Position numbers and translations under genes: made by a program. Source: Flavobacteriales bacterium (GTDB lineage: Bacteria > Bacteroidota > Bacteroidia > Flavobacteriales_D > Sanyastnellaceae). Taken from it: DNA of 64,000 bases. The stretch lies in assembly GCA_947466425.1 (NCBI GenBank), contig CANIBZ010000010.1, positions 1 to 64,000 of the forward strand, written 5' to 3'. Below the pieces are notes generated by a model. That model did no database searches and was not told where the DNA came from. It saw only the letters and a program-made list of their open reading frames with translations. Shown in pieces: positions 25,074-37,006 of the stretch; within the stretch, counting starts at the first letter, position 1, and the number at the start of each line of letters is the position of its first letter.

Positions 25074-26177
25074 TTATTCCCCCACCCTTGAGTAGATCAA
25101 CGCCTTAATTTTTTCTGGTATTGGTAAAAGACCTAGCTTTTGTGCTTGGTGGATGGCTTTGTTGTCATTTTCGATTGTCTTCGAAGATTGAGAAGAGTCC
25201 CATTTTTGAACTAGCTCGGTAAGTTTTGGGCGAATTGTTTTTGCCATATAATCCCCGATTTGATATTCATCGAAGGAGGATTCAATTCCAGAATGCTCGA
25301 AAATATTTCTATTGATTTCATTAGAAATCCCCTTATTTCTGTCTTGAAGAATTCGTTCTTCGAGCATTAAGAGATATTTGATTGGAAAATTCAATAGGGA
25401 TGCATTGAATAAATAATTCAGGCCATTCATAAACGCACTCTGCTGAAAGTCTGAAACGAATTGGGGTTTAACAAACAGATCTTCACTACTAGGAATTATA
25501 GACCATCTATCAAAATGATACCTTGGAATGAATTCGTTGTTACCGACGCTTTCATTACTTAGAAAGCATTTTTTTTCAAGAGTGACATATTTAAGTTGCG
25601 CTATTTCAGGAATTTCTGAAGAGGTTACATTTACTCTGAATTTTATTATGAAGTGGTCTTTATTAGACTGGAAGGTAAAGCCAGGAAGAGAAAACAACAG
25701 AAATGCAACACCTGCCCATCTTATGAAATGAGGCAAATCTTCTTCATGAACTTTAAAAGGATGTCCAGAAATTCCTAACAGATTGTACAATTCGAAATTT
25801 TCCGGTTTAATTCCAAGTTTTGCGCTGAGAGAGTCATCTTTTACGCAGTAATTTGATTGCAATAGGTCAAAAACCGTGTAAAATTCATTACTAGAAAATC
25901 CCGATTCTTTTATTCGAGGAATTATGCTGTCCAGTGTTTCACCTGGAACGTATTCACCAGCAGCACCAATCATCATTTGCATGGCTAGTGAAACACTTTT
26001 ATTGGCCATGTCGTCTGTAATCATTCGAGCATTCGATTGAAAAAAATCAATTTTACTTTTGAAGTCATTCAAGTTTAAATTTTCTTTTTTCGAATTCTCA
26101 TCGATAAAGCAATTAATAACTTCTTTCCAAGTTGGAAACGATATAATCGAGTTAGAGTTTTTATTAGGTTTTGGCAT
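25074..26177 (-). CDS. Unknown protein of the signalling cassette
   Basis: 367 residues from ATG 26177 (MPKPNKNSNS); an extended frame to 26300 would overlap the divergent gene. No signal peptide or clear membrane helix except a hydrophobic stretch WAGVAFLLFSLPGFTF. The middle region (HEEDLPHFIRWAGVAF, FRVNVTS, KYVTLEKKCFL, PRYHFDRWSI) has the alternating strand pattern of a PAS-like sensory fold, but I cannot confirm it. Upstream of the XRE and REC genes in the same direction (45-base gap), so it may be a cytoplasmic sensor or regulator. AT-rich, codon use unlike the next gene. Confidence 0.75.
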   Translation of the reverse strand: MPKPNKNSNSIISFPTWKEVINCFIDENSKKENLNLNDFKSKIDFFQSNARMITDDMANKSVSLAMQMMIGAAGEYVPGETLDSIIPRIKESGFSSNEFYTVFDLLQSNYCVKDDSLSAKLGIKPENFELYNLLGISGHPFKVHEEDLPHFIRWAGVAFLLFSLPGFTFQSNKDHFIIKFRVNVTSSEIPEIAQLKYVTLEKKCFLSNESVGNNEFIPRYHFDRWSIIPSSEDLFVKPQFVSDFQQSAFMNGLNYLFNASLLNFPIKYLLMLEERILQDRNKGISNEINRNIFEHSGIESSFDEYQIGDYMAKTIRPKLTELVQKWDSSQSSKTIENDNKAIHQAQKLGLLPIPEKIKALIYSRVGE

Positions 26178-26267
26178 TACAATAAACTTTAGGTTGTTTA
26201 CAACAAGCGCTAAAACTAAGTTACGGATTGCAATAAATTCAGTTTCTTGCAGTAATAATTTTTCACT

Positions 26268-27296
26268 TTGGAACCTGCTATTTTTTCGATAGAAAGCCAA
26301 TCAAATGAAATTCAATCTATTAGGAATGAGTTTCCAAATTTGATTGAACTAGATTTGTTACAAAGCCAACTTCAAGAATTGTTTTCTATTAGAAGTCTTA
26401 AGCTCACGGACGGAATTTTGGAATCAAAGGAATTTATTACAGCGAATTCTCAATATGGAAATTGGGTTTTTTACCCTTGGAATAATGTGGCGTTAAGAAT
26501 CTTAGAAAAATCAGAGTTTGTTGAGCTGAGAACTTCCAGGAACAGAAATAAAATAACAAAATCAGAGCAAGCGGAATTAGCAAGCAAAACTATTGGTATC
26601 GTAGGCATGTCAGTTGGTTTCTCAGTTTTTCTAACAATGGTCTTGGAGAGAGTTGCCGAAAATTTTAAAATTGCTGATTTCGACACGTTATCAATGTCAA
26701 ATTTGAATAGACTTCCTTTCAAATTGGCAGACATTGGATTGCCTAAAGTTGAAATTGCTAAACGATGGGCTTTAGAGATAGATCCGTATTTGAATATTCA
26801 AGTTTATGGCGAAGGAATTGACACATCGAATGTTGGAGAATTTTTCCAGGGTCAGAGGAATTTAGATTTGATAGTTGATGAATGTGATAGTGGCAATATT
26901 AAACTGGTGCTTAGAATTTTTGCCAAACGTTTTGGTGTTCCTTTGTTGATGGAAACGAGTGATAGGGGATTACTTGATGTAGAAAATTATCAAGACGAGG
27001 ATGAACCAATTTTTCATGGTGCTATTTTAGAATCGGAAATTGAGGATTTGTTACATGATCAGTCTAGTGAAGTATTACTGAGGTTTATTGATTTATCAAC
27101 GGCTTCTAAACGAGGGATTGAATCGATGATGGAGCTTGGGAAATCCATAGATACTTGGCCTCAATTGGCGAGCGATGTATTTCATGGAGGTGCAACTGTG
27201 ACAATTGCTGCAAGAAACATTTTACTTGGCAACCCAATTCCCTCCGGTAGATATTTTATGGATCTTCAGCAGAAGTTAGGAGTTCATGGGCTATAA
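26268..27296 (+). CDS. ThiF/E1-like adenylating enzyme
   Basis: 342 residues. After a divergent ~105-residue N-terminal region comes an E1-like Rossmann core: IVGMSVG (residues 111-117, glycine loop), acidic D137/D139, and the NLNR motif (145-148), which contacts ATP in ThiF, MoeB and UBA enzymes. DLIVDECD and IFAKRFGVPLL follow the family order. No CxxC zinc pairs are seen. E1-like enzymes adenylate a carboxyl terminus or small acid. There is no ATG near the N terminus; TTG 26268 is the best start but uncertain. It overlaps the next gene by 11 bases. Confidence 0.82.
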   Translation: MEPAIFSIESQSNEIQSIRNEFPNLIELDLLQSQLQELFSIRSLKLTDGILESKEFITANSQYGNWVFYPWNNVALRILEKSEFVELRTSRNRNKITKSEQAELASKTIGIVGMSVGFSVFLTMVLERVAENFKIADFDTLSMSNLNRLPFKLADIGLPKVEIAKRWALEIDPYLNIQVYGEGIDTSNVGEFFQGQRNLDLIVDECDSGNIKLVLRIFAKRFGVPLLMETSDRGLLDVENYQDEDEPIFHGAILESEIEDLLHDQSSEVLLRFIDLSTASKRGIESMMELGKSIDTWPQLASDVFHGGATVTIAARNILLGNPIPSGRYFMDLQQKLGVHGL

Positions 27297-28002
27297 TATC
27301 AATTCACCTGAAAAACACTTAGGTGAAATTTCAATCAGAAGTTTTAGGGCTGTGGATGATTTAGATAGTTGTATGCGCTTTAGAGAGGGCCATTTAGGAG
27401 TTTTGGAAGCTTTTGGCTTTAAACTAACAAGCTCAACGGAAGAATGGATGTTTGATCCGGGCACACATGTTATTATTATTGAATCAACTGATAGAAAAAT
27501 CACATACGGGGGATCGAGATTACAGATGCTGGGATCTAAATTAGAGCTGCCTATTCAAAGTGCGGTTGGAGAGGACATTCCTAATCTTGATGAATTTTTG
27601 AAAGGTAGGAGCGGTCCAGTCGCCGAATTGTGTGGGTTATGGAATTCAGTTGCTGTAGCCGGGTTAGGTATTGGTAGTGTGTACAGTATTAGAAGTGCGA
27701 TTGCACTTGGCGGGTTGCTAGGCTATAATGAGATGATTGCTCTCTGCTCAGCATTTACTTACAGAATTTCGCATAAATATGGATTCCGTTTGGTTGAATC
27801 TTTGGGTGAAGGAGGAAAGGTTTTTTACGCTGGTGCAAATCAATATGCCCACATTACTCATCAACCAAATATTATTGGACTTACAGATTCGGATGAAATT
27901 GAGCGGTTTAAGATTAACGAAATTAGGGCAAGTCCCATATTAAGAGCAGATGAAATAATTGGAGATGGCTTGACATCTATTTATTATCAAATTGAAACAT
28001 GA
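27286..28002 (+). CDS. GNAT-fold acyltransferase resembling autoinducer or N-acyl amino acid synthases
   Basis: 238 residues. The order FRAVDDLDSCMRFREGHLGVL, YGGSRLQ, AELCGLWNSVAVAGLGIGSVYSIRSAIALGGLLGYNEMIAL and KYGFRLVESLGEGG matches the beta-bulge acetyltransferase fold seen in FeeM-like N-acyl amino acid synthases and, more distantly, LuxI. Assignment is from pattern only. It would transfer an acyl group onto an amine. It overlaps the ThiF-like gene (11 bases) upstream and the kinase gene (4 bases, ATGA) downstream, so all three are made together. Confidence 0.7.
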   Translation: MGYNINSPEKHLGEISIRSFRAVDDLDSCMRFREGHLGVLEAFGFKLTSSTEEWMFDPGTHVIIIESTDRKITYGGSRLQMLGSKLELPIQSAVGEDIPNLDEFLKGRSGPVAELCGLWNSVAVAGLGIGSVYSIRSAIALGGLLGYNEMIALCSAFTYRISHKYGFRLVESLGEGGKVFYAGANQYAHITHQPNIIGLTDSDEIERFKINEIRASPILRADEIIGDGLTSIYYQIET

Positions 28003-30080
28003 GAAATTTTCTTCTTTTACTTTGCTTATTTATTATTTCAGTTGAAAGTAAATCGCAAATAGGATATTGTGAATTTCCTGAAAATTCCAAAATTGAAAAT
28101 TGGAGAAATTTAGAATATATAAGCGGTAATGGAACAATCATTAATTTAGGTTTAAAGCAAGGAACATATTTAATCCATTGGAAATTTCAGGTTGATAGCA
28201 TTTTTTGGAAAAGCCAAAAAGTATTGCATATAGCGAATCCAATTATTGACGATGTTGAGGTATATCAAATTACACCAGATTCTATTTTTCACAAAAGTTC
28301 AGGGGAGAAAATACCTTTAAACCTAAGAGAGTATAATATTTCGGGTAACGCAGTTGATATTCACAAATCTACAGATAACATTATTGAGTTTTATTTGAAA
28401 GTAAAAAGTTCAGATCAATTACTTATTCCTTTGAGCGTTGAAGATTCAGTTCATTTATTAAATGAATATGAGAATATTGATTTGATATTCGCAATTTATC
28501 TTGGGATAATTCTCTCGATGTTTATTTACAACCTGTTTTTGTATTTTTCGATCAGAGATTCGGTTTACCTGCTTTATATTTTTTACATTTTTACTGTAGG
28601 ATATACTCAGCTCGTGCTATTTGGATTTTCGTCGAAATATATATTCAATTTTTCAGGAGGGTTAAATATTTCGTTAGGTTCAATAGTCCCCGGATTAAGC
28701 GGTCTAGCAACGATTTATTTTGCCCAGAGGTTTATTAGAACTGTTCAATACGCACCTAAAATAAATAGTATTTTGAATTTCTTCAAACTGCTTTATTTGG
28801 CTGCAATCGTTTTAGCGGTTTTTGGATTTCATAATACAACGCAAATAATACTAAACGTTGGCGCATCGTCTGCATTGATATTAATTTTTGCTTCAATAAA
28901 AGCAATTAAACAAGGATACAAACCAGCAAGGTATTTTATAGTAGCGTGGGTAATTTTTATTCTCGGTCTTACTTTATATGCTTTACGAAACTTCGGCATC
29001 CTACCTTTCAACGCGTTCACAAACTTCGCGTTGCCAGTGGGTTCGGTGGTGGAGATTCTGTTGCTGTCGTTTGCGCTGGCAGATCGAATTAATGTGCTAA
29101 AACAAGAAAAAGAACTTTCACAACAACAAGCATTCGTTGCCATGAAAGAGAATGAAAGACTCGTTACAGAACAAAATGTGGAACTCGAGAAAAAAGTGCA
29201 CGAAAGAACCGCAAGTCTCGAAAACAGAAACACCGAACTGCATACCGCCATGAACGACCTCCGTATGACACAACAACAACTGGTTGAGTCAGAAAAGCTA
29301 GCTTCAATTGGACAAATGACCGCAGGTATCGCCCACGAAATAAACAACCCAATCAACTTCGTTCAATCGAACGTTGGACCGCTGAAACGCGATGTCGATG
29401 AAATTCTTGAGTTGCTCTCACAAATTGCGGAAATAGACGAAAACAAAGACCTTCTAGAACAAGTAAACCATCTGAAAAGTCAATACAAGAAACTCGATGT
29501 AGAATACCTCAAAAAAGAAATAGAACAACTGCTTCACGGTATTGAAGACGGATCGAAACGCACCGCCGAAATAGTAAAAGGACTGCGTGTATTCTCACGA
29601 ATGGACAGGAGCGAACTCATCTTAGCAGACATTAACGAATGCCTGAACTCGACACTCGTTGTTATGAAAAACATGACCAAAGCCGAGGTTACGCTCAATC
29701 TAGAATTGGGAGAGAATATCCCTAACATTTACTGCTACCCAGGAAAACTTTCGCAAGTCTTCATGAACCTCGTGACTAACGCAGTTCAAGCCACACGCCT
29801 GCCCGGCAGACAGCCAATTGACCGAATCATTAACGTTCGGTCTTACCTTTCTGAAAACAAAATTTGTGTTGAAATTCAAGACAACGGGACAGGTATTCCA
29901 ATTGAAATTCAAAGTAAAATATTCGAGCCGTTCTTCACCACAAAAGATGTTGGAGAAGGCACAGGACTTGGCTTAGGCATTGTCTCAGGAATCTTAGGTG
30001 AGCACAACGGGCATCTTTCGTTCACAAGTAATACAAACGAGGGCACTACTTTTCTTATAACTTTACCAATCGTTAACTAA
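27999..30080 (+). CDS. 7TMR-DISM membrane histidine kinase (possible chimera)
   Basis: 693 residues: signal peptide (1-20), periplasmic 7TMR-DISMED2-type beta domain (to about 150), seven membrane helices (about 160-350), a coiled coil (KEKELSQQQAF...ERTASLENRN), HisKA with H446 (AGIAHEINNPINF) and HATPase (NLVTNAVQATR, DNGTGIP, GTGLGLGIVSG). Signals are sensed outside the cell and passed to the REC protein 15 bases downstream. GC jumps from about 30% to about 45-50% near base 28981 (codon 328, between the last helices), suggesting that the sensor half was replaced by recombination onto a resident kinase core. Confidence 0.9.
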   Translation: MRNFLLLLCLFIISVESKSQIGYCEFPENSKIENWRNLEYISGNGTIINLGLKQGTYLIHWKFQVDSIFWKSQKVLHIANPIIDDVEVYQITPDSIFHKSSGEKIPLNLREYNISGNAVDIHKSTDNIIEFYLKVKSSDQLLIPLSVEDSVHLLNEYENIDLIFAIYLGIILSMFIYNLFLYFSIRDSVYLLYIFYIFTVGYTQLVLFGFSSKYIFNFSGGLNISLGSIVPGLSGLATIYFAQRFIRTVQYAPKINSILNFFKLLYLAAIVLAVFGFHNTTQIILNVGASSALILIFASIKAIKQGYKPARYFIVAWVIFILGLTLYALRNFGILPFNAFTNFALPVGSVVEILLLSFALADRINVLKQEKELSQQQAFVAMKENERLVTEQNVELEKKVHERTASLENRNTELHTAMNDLRMTQQQLVESEKLASIGQMTAGIAHEINNPINFVQSNVGPLKRDVDEILELLSQIAEIDENKDLLEQVNHLKSQYKKLDVEYLKKEIEQLLHGIEDGSKRTAEIVKGLRVFSRMDRSELILADINECLNSTLVVMKNMTKAEVTLNLELGENIPNIYCYPGKLSQVFMNLVTNAVQATRLPGRQPIDRIINVRSYLSENKICVEIQDNGTGIPIEIQSKIFEPFFTTKDVGEGTGLGLGIVSGILGEHNGHLSFTSNTNEGTTFLITLPIVN

Positions 30081-30095
30081 GACCCAATTAGTTTT

Positions 30096-30671
30096 ATGAT
30101 TAAAGTACTTTACCTCGACGACGAAGAAAACAACCTCATCGCTTTCAAAGCGCTTTTCAGAAGAGAATTCGATGTGTTTACTACAACGTCTCCGCAAGAG
30201 GCCGTGGCTTACCTCAACGCTAACGTTGTTCCCATAATTCTTTCCGATCAGAAAATGCCGGAACTCAGCGGAGTGGAATTCTTCGAACTTACACTCAACG
30301 ACTTTCCAAATGCTGTGAGAATACTTGTTACAGGATACGCCGATATCGAAGCGGTGATAGACGCAATTAATCGCGGACAAGTCTATCGCTACGTGGCCAA
30401 ACCTTGGAATGAAAACGATCTTCGCGTGTGCTTGCTCAATGCAGCTGAACGTTACGAAATGAATATCCATTCTGGAGATTCAGATTCTAAATCTAGTAAA
30501 TGGAAGAGTGCGAAATTGCGCATTCAAGATGCTATTCATAAAGTGAAAGCCGTAGTCTCTTCTTGGAAGGGATCTTCCCAACCCGTTCCTGCTGATTCAC
30601 TCAATGAAGTAGTAAACGAACTGAACTCACTCGAAGAAAGCGTAAACGAAGTATTCGAAGAATCGAAATAA
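30096..30671 (+). CDS. Response regulator, REC domain with C-terminal extension
   Basis: 191 residues. REC domain with D8-D9, phospho-acceptor D51 (LSDQKMPELSG), T79 (VTGYAD) and K102 (VAKPWNENDL), then ~70 residues of charged helical sequence and no DNA-binding or catalytic output domain. The same subtype as the REC protein at 24020. It likely relays phosphate from the adjacent kinase. Confidence 0.9.
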   Translation: MIKVLYLDDEENNLIAFKALFRREFDVFTTTSPQEAVAYLNANVVPIILSDQKMPELSGVEFFELTLNDFPNAVRILVTGYADIEAVIDAINRGQVYRYVAKPWNENDLRVCLLNAAERYEMNIHSGDSDSKSSKWKSAKLRIQDAIHKVKAVVSSWKGSSQPVPADSLNEVVNELNSLEESVNEVFEESK

Positions 30672-30675
30672 TCTC

Positions 30676-34654
<3,979 letters not shown>

Positions 34655-34678
34655 GTTTCGACTTTCAATCTAGAATAT

Positions 34679-34709
34679 AAAAGCGCTCCGAGAAAGGGGC
34701 GCTTTTTGT
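34679..34709 (+). terminator. Rho-independent terminator of gdhA
   Basis: AAAAGCGCTCC (34679-34689) pairs with GGGGCGCTTTT (one G-T pair), 7-base loop, then T-rich sequence. Confidence 0.85.
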
Positions 34710-34729
34710 TTTATGTATATTTTACAAAA

Positions 34730-34762
34730 TGTGTAATCGTTAAACTAAATTTTTTATCTTTG
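34730..34762 (+). promoter_or_regulatory. Bacteroidota-type promoter of the lipoprotein gene
   Basis: TGTG (34730-34733, one mismatch to TTTG), 21 bases, then TATCTTTG (34755-34762), a perfect -7 element; ATG follows at 34786. Confidence 0.6.
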
Positions 34763-34785
34763 ACTATTAAAAATTAAATTTTATT

Positions 34786-35271
34786 ATGAAAAACGCATTT
34801 AAATTATTTTTACTAGCAGCAATAGTCTTATCTGGCTGCAGCTCATCAAATTCGGATAAAGCGCCAGTTGTCGTAAAAACCGAAGATGAGAAAATGACAG
34901 AAGCTTTAGTTGGAGAATTTTATGTGGATAATCGTACAGAGGAGGATGGTACGAACGTTACAAATATCACAAATCACTATTACAAGGATGGTAAGTTTGA
35001 TGGAAAGGCCACCTTTGAAGGCTATGAACCAGAGTTCGGTGATTTGATTTCTGTGACCATACAGATAAGTGGAACGTGGAAGGTTAAGGATAAATTTATT
35101 TATTATACCTACGACAAAGTAACGTCAGACAACCCTAATCTTGACGCTGAAGTGATGCTTGAATCGGTAAGAAAGAAAAACTCACCGGATAAAATTGTTG
35201 AATACGACGCTGCTAAAGTAATTTATGAAGATGCAGATGGTAAGCGCACAACAATGAAGAAATCATACTAA
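34786..35271 (+). CDS. Small lipoprotein of unknown function
   Basis: 161 residues; signal peptide with lipobox LSGC (Cys18) followed by SSSNSD. The rest is a probable beta-sandwich or lipocalin-like chain (LVGEFYVDNRTEEDG, ISGTWKVKDKFIYYTYD). The Lys/Asp-rich tail ends TTMKKSY. A stand-alone unit with its own promoter and terminator. I recognise no specific family. Confidence 0.85.
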   Translation: MKNAFKLFLLAAIVLSGCSSSNSDKAPVVVKTEDEKMTEALVGEFYVDNRTEEDGTNVTNITNHYYKDGKFDGKATFEGYEPEFGDLISVTIQISGTWKVKDKFIYYTYDKVTSDNPNLDAEVMLESVRKKNSPDKIVEYDAAKVIYEDADGKRTTMKKSY

Positions 35272-35313
35272 TCAGTGCTTAGTTATTGAGATTTTTAAGA
35301 GTTTAAAAAACGA

Positions 35314-35342
35314 GGGGTGGCTTGAAGCCATCCCTTATTTTT
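35314..35342 (+). terminator. Rho-independent terminator of the lipoprotein gene
   Basis: GGGGTGGCTT (35314-35323) pairs with AAGCCATCCC (35325-35334, one G-T pair), followed by a T-rich tract. Confidence 0.8.
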
Positions 35343-35382
35343 TTGTACATATTCGAAAATGAAAAATTGGCGGGGTTGGTTT

Positions 35383-36927
35383 TCAACAAAGAAAAAAGTA
35401 CCAAACTTCTGAAGAAAGAAACAATAGCAGAAAGCCCAACGCCAATGCCCATGCGAATTGTCGCAACAGCATTCCCTTGTTCTCAATGATCGGCATCATT
35501 TTTAATTTTACGGTTTCGCTCTGATTGGGAGTGGCATAGGTTACAATTAACCAGATGGCAGTCGTAATTGCCGTAACGACGAGCACCCGAGACTCCTCCA
35601 TAGGAAGATCTTTTAACGGTAAAGATGCATGCACCGTGGGGTAGATGAGCGTGCAAACTGCAGAGCTTATCATAGCGCTAATTTGCGACCAAGCATTCAC
35701 CCGAAACCACACCCAGCGCAGAATATAAACAGGTGCCACTCCCGCAGCTATTGAAAAGGTTATTTTCATGAGACTTTGCAGACTATCGATTTGAAGCGCG
35801 AAGAATGTAGAAAATAAAGAGAGCAAGAGCATTGTAGCGAATGAAGCGGCTCGTACATTTTTGTCCGAGGCATTTGGGTGAACATATGTTTTGTACGCAT
35901 CAATCGTTAAAAATGATGCTCCCCAATTCATGAGAGATTCAGCGGTAGTAATAAACATTCCGAAAAAACCCAATAAGACAATGCTTTTCAAACTTTCAGG
36001 GACTATTTTGAAGATGCCTTCAACATACAGTATTTCTCCGTTTACAAGTTCTGGGGATGCTCCCAGAAGAAGGAGAATCTGACCGACGAGGAAGAATCCC
36101 ATGATTATTGAAACAACAATTGGAAAAAGTCCTGATCGTATCGAGTTTTTTTTGTTTTTAGTCGCTGTAAACCGCGACATTTCGGGTCCTCCGCCATCGA
36201 ATAGCGAGCAGCTCCACCATTGAACTCCAATAAAAACAAAAAATGAAAACCAACCGGAAGTATTGTCGTTAGAGGGAAAGAGTTGTTTTTTTTCGGGATG
36301 ACTTTCGAAGAACGTAAAAAACGAATCCCATTCAACACCGAGTTTGAAAAGAGAGAAGAGTATTACGCAAAATCCGAAGAGATAGAATCCGAAGTGAAGA
36401 AGATCCATTTTTAATTTTATGTCGAAGACATTTTTCAGCGCGAAGAGACACAGGATTGCTCCTGTTATTCCAATGGAAGTTGTTGCGTCTAGTTCGAAAT
36501 AGGTTTGAAGTACGCGCGCGAATCCGAGAATGTGAAAGCAGATGAGGAGCGCAACCACGAGTCCGCCCACGTATATGGCTCGAAAGAGATGCAGTGCTTT
36601 TCCGCTTTTTCCTGGAAAGCGAAAAAGCAAGAATTGATTATCTGTAATAAAATCGAGTTTTTGCCAAAGCGGTGCGAATACCATTGGAACAACAAACGCT
36701 CCGAGGCAGCTTGCCCAAACCATCCACATGCCCTGCATACCGTGTTGCGAAATAATGCCCGAGAGCAACTGTCCTTGATCGGCCGACAGATAAAGCATAT
36801 ACAGCGATACCCCGGATATCCACCACGGAACTTTGGTTTGTGATTTGAAAATAGGGTGACTCCATTTACTTTTCTGGTAAATGGTTAGAGCTATTATCAA
36901 ACAGAAATAAATGATTAAAACGAGCAC
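35383..36927 (-). CDS. Sodium:solute symporter (SSS family)
   Basis: 514 residues with about 13 membrane helices. WWISGVSLYMLYLSADQGQLLSG in helix 1-2 and the FGMFITTAESLMNWGASFLTIDAYKTYV region correspond to the conserved SSS Na-binding helices. Imports a solute with sodium; which one cannot be read off (the sequence is divergent from PutP, SglT and PanF). No neighbouring metabolic genes give a clue. Confidence 0.88.
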   Translation of the reverse strand: MLVLIIYFCLIIALTIYQKSKWSHPIFKSQTKVPWWISGVSLYMLYLSADQGQLLSGIISQHGMQGMWMVWASCLGAFVVPMVFAPLWQKLDFITDNQFLLFRFPGKSGKALHLFRAIYVGGLVVALLICFHILGFARVLQTYFELDATTSIGITGAILCLFALKNVFDIKLKMDLLHFGFYLFGFCVILFSLFKLGVEWDSFFTFFESHPEKKQLFPSNDNTSGWFSFFVFIGVQWWSCSLFDGGGPEMSRFTATKNKKNSIRSGLFPIVVSIIMGFFLVGQILLLLGASPELVNGEILYVEGIFKIVPESLKSIVLLGFFGMFITTAESLMNWGASFLTIDAYKTYVHPNASDKNVRAASFATMLLLSLFSTFFALQIDSLQSLMKITFSIAAGVAPVYILRWVWFRVNAWSQISAMISSAVCTLIYPTVHASLPLKDLPMEESRVLVVTAITTAIWLIVTYATPNQSETVKLKMMPIIENKGMLLRQFAWALALGFLLLFLSSEVWYFFLC

Positions 36928-37006
36928 GGCATAAAATTATGTTTTAAAAAATTCTTGGTTTGAATTTTTTACGTGCTAATTTAGGTTAGGTCTTTGTGAA
37001 TTGTTG

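Larger units (their letters stand above)
25074..28980. other. AT-rich cassette (about 30% GC) inside a signalling locus
   Basis: Hand counts on single lines give about 25-33% GC here (25% at 28081-28140, 28% at 26341-26400) against 43-50% just outside (24781-24900 and 28981-29580). The right edge falls inside the histidine kinase gene near codon 328. The cassette holds the unknown minus-strand gene, the ThiF-like gene, the GNAT-like gene and the sensor half of the kinase. Confidence 0.7.

Noticed and set aside
26178-26267. Small peptide gene as substrate of the ThiF-like enzyme
   Set aside because: The divergent intergenic region contains no plausible short frame with a start codon.
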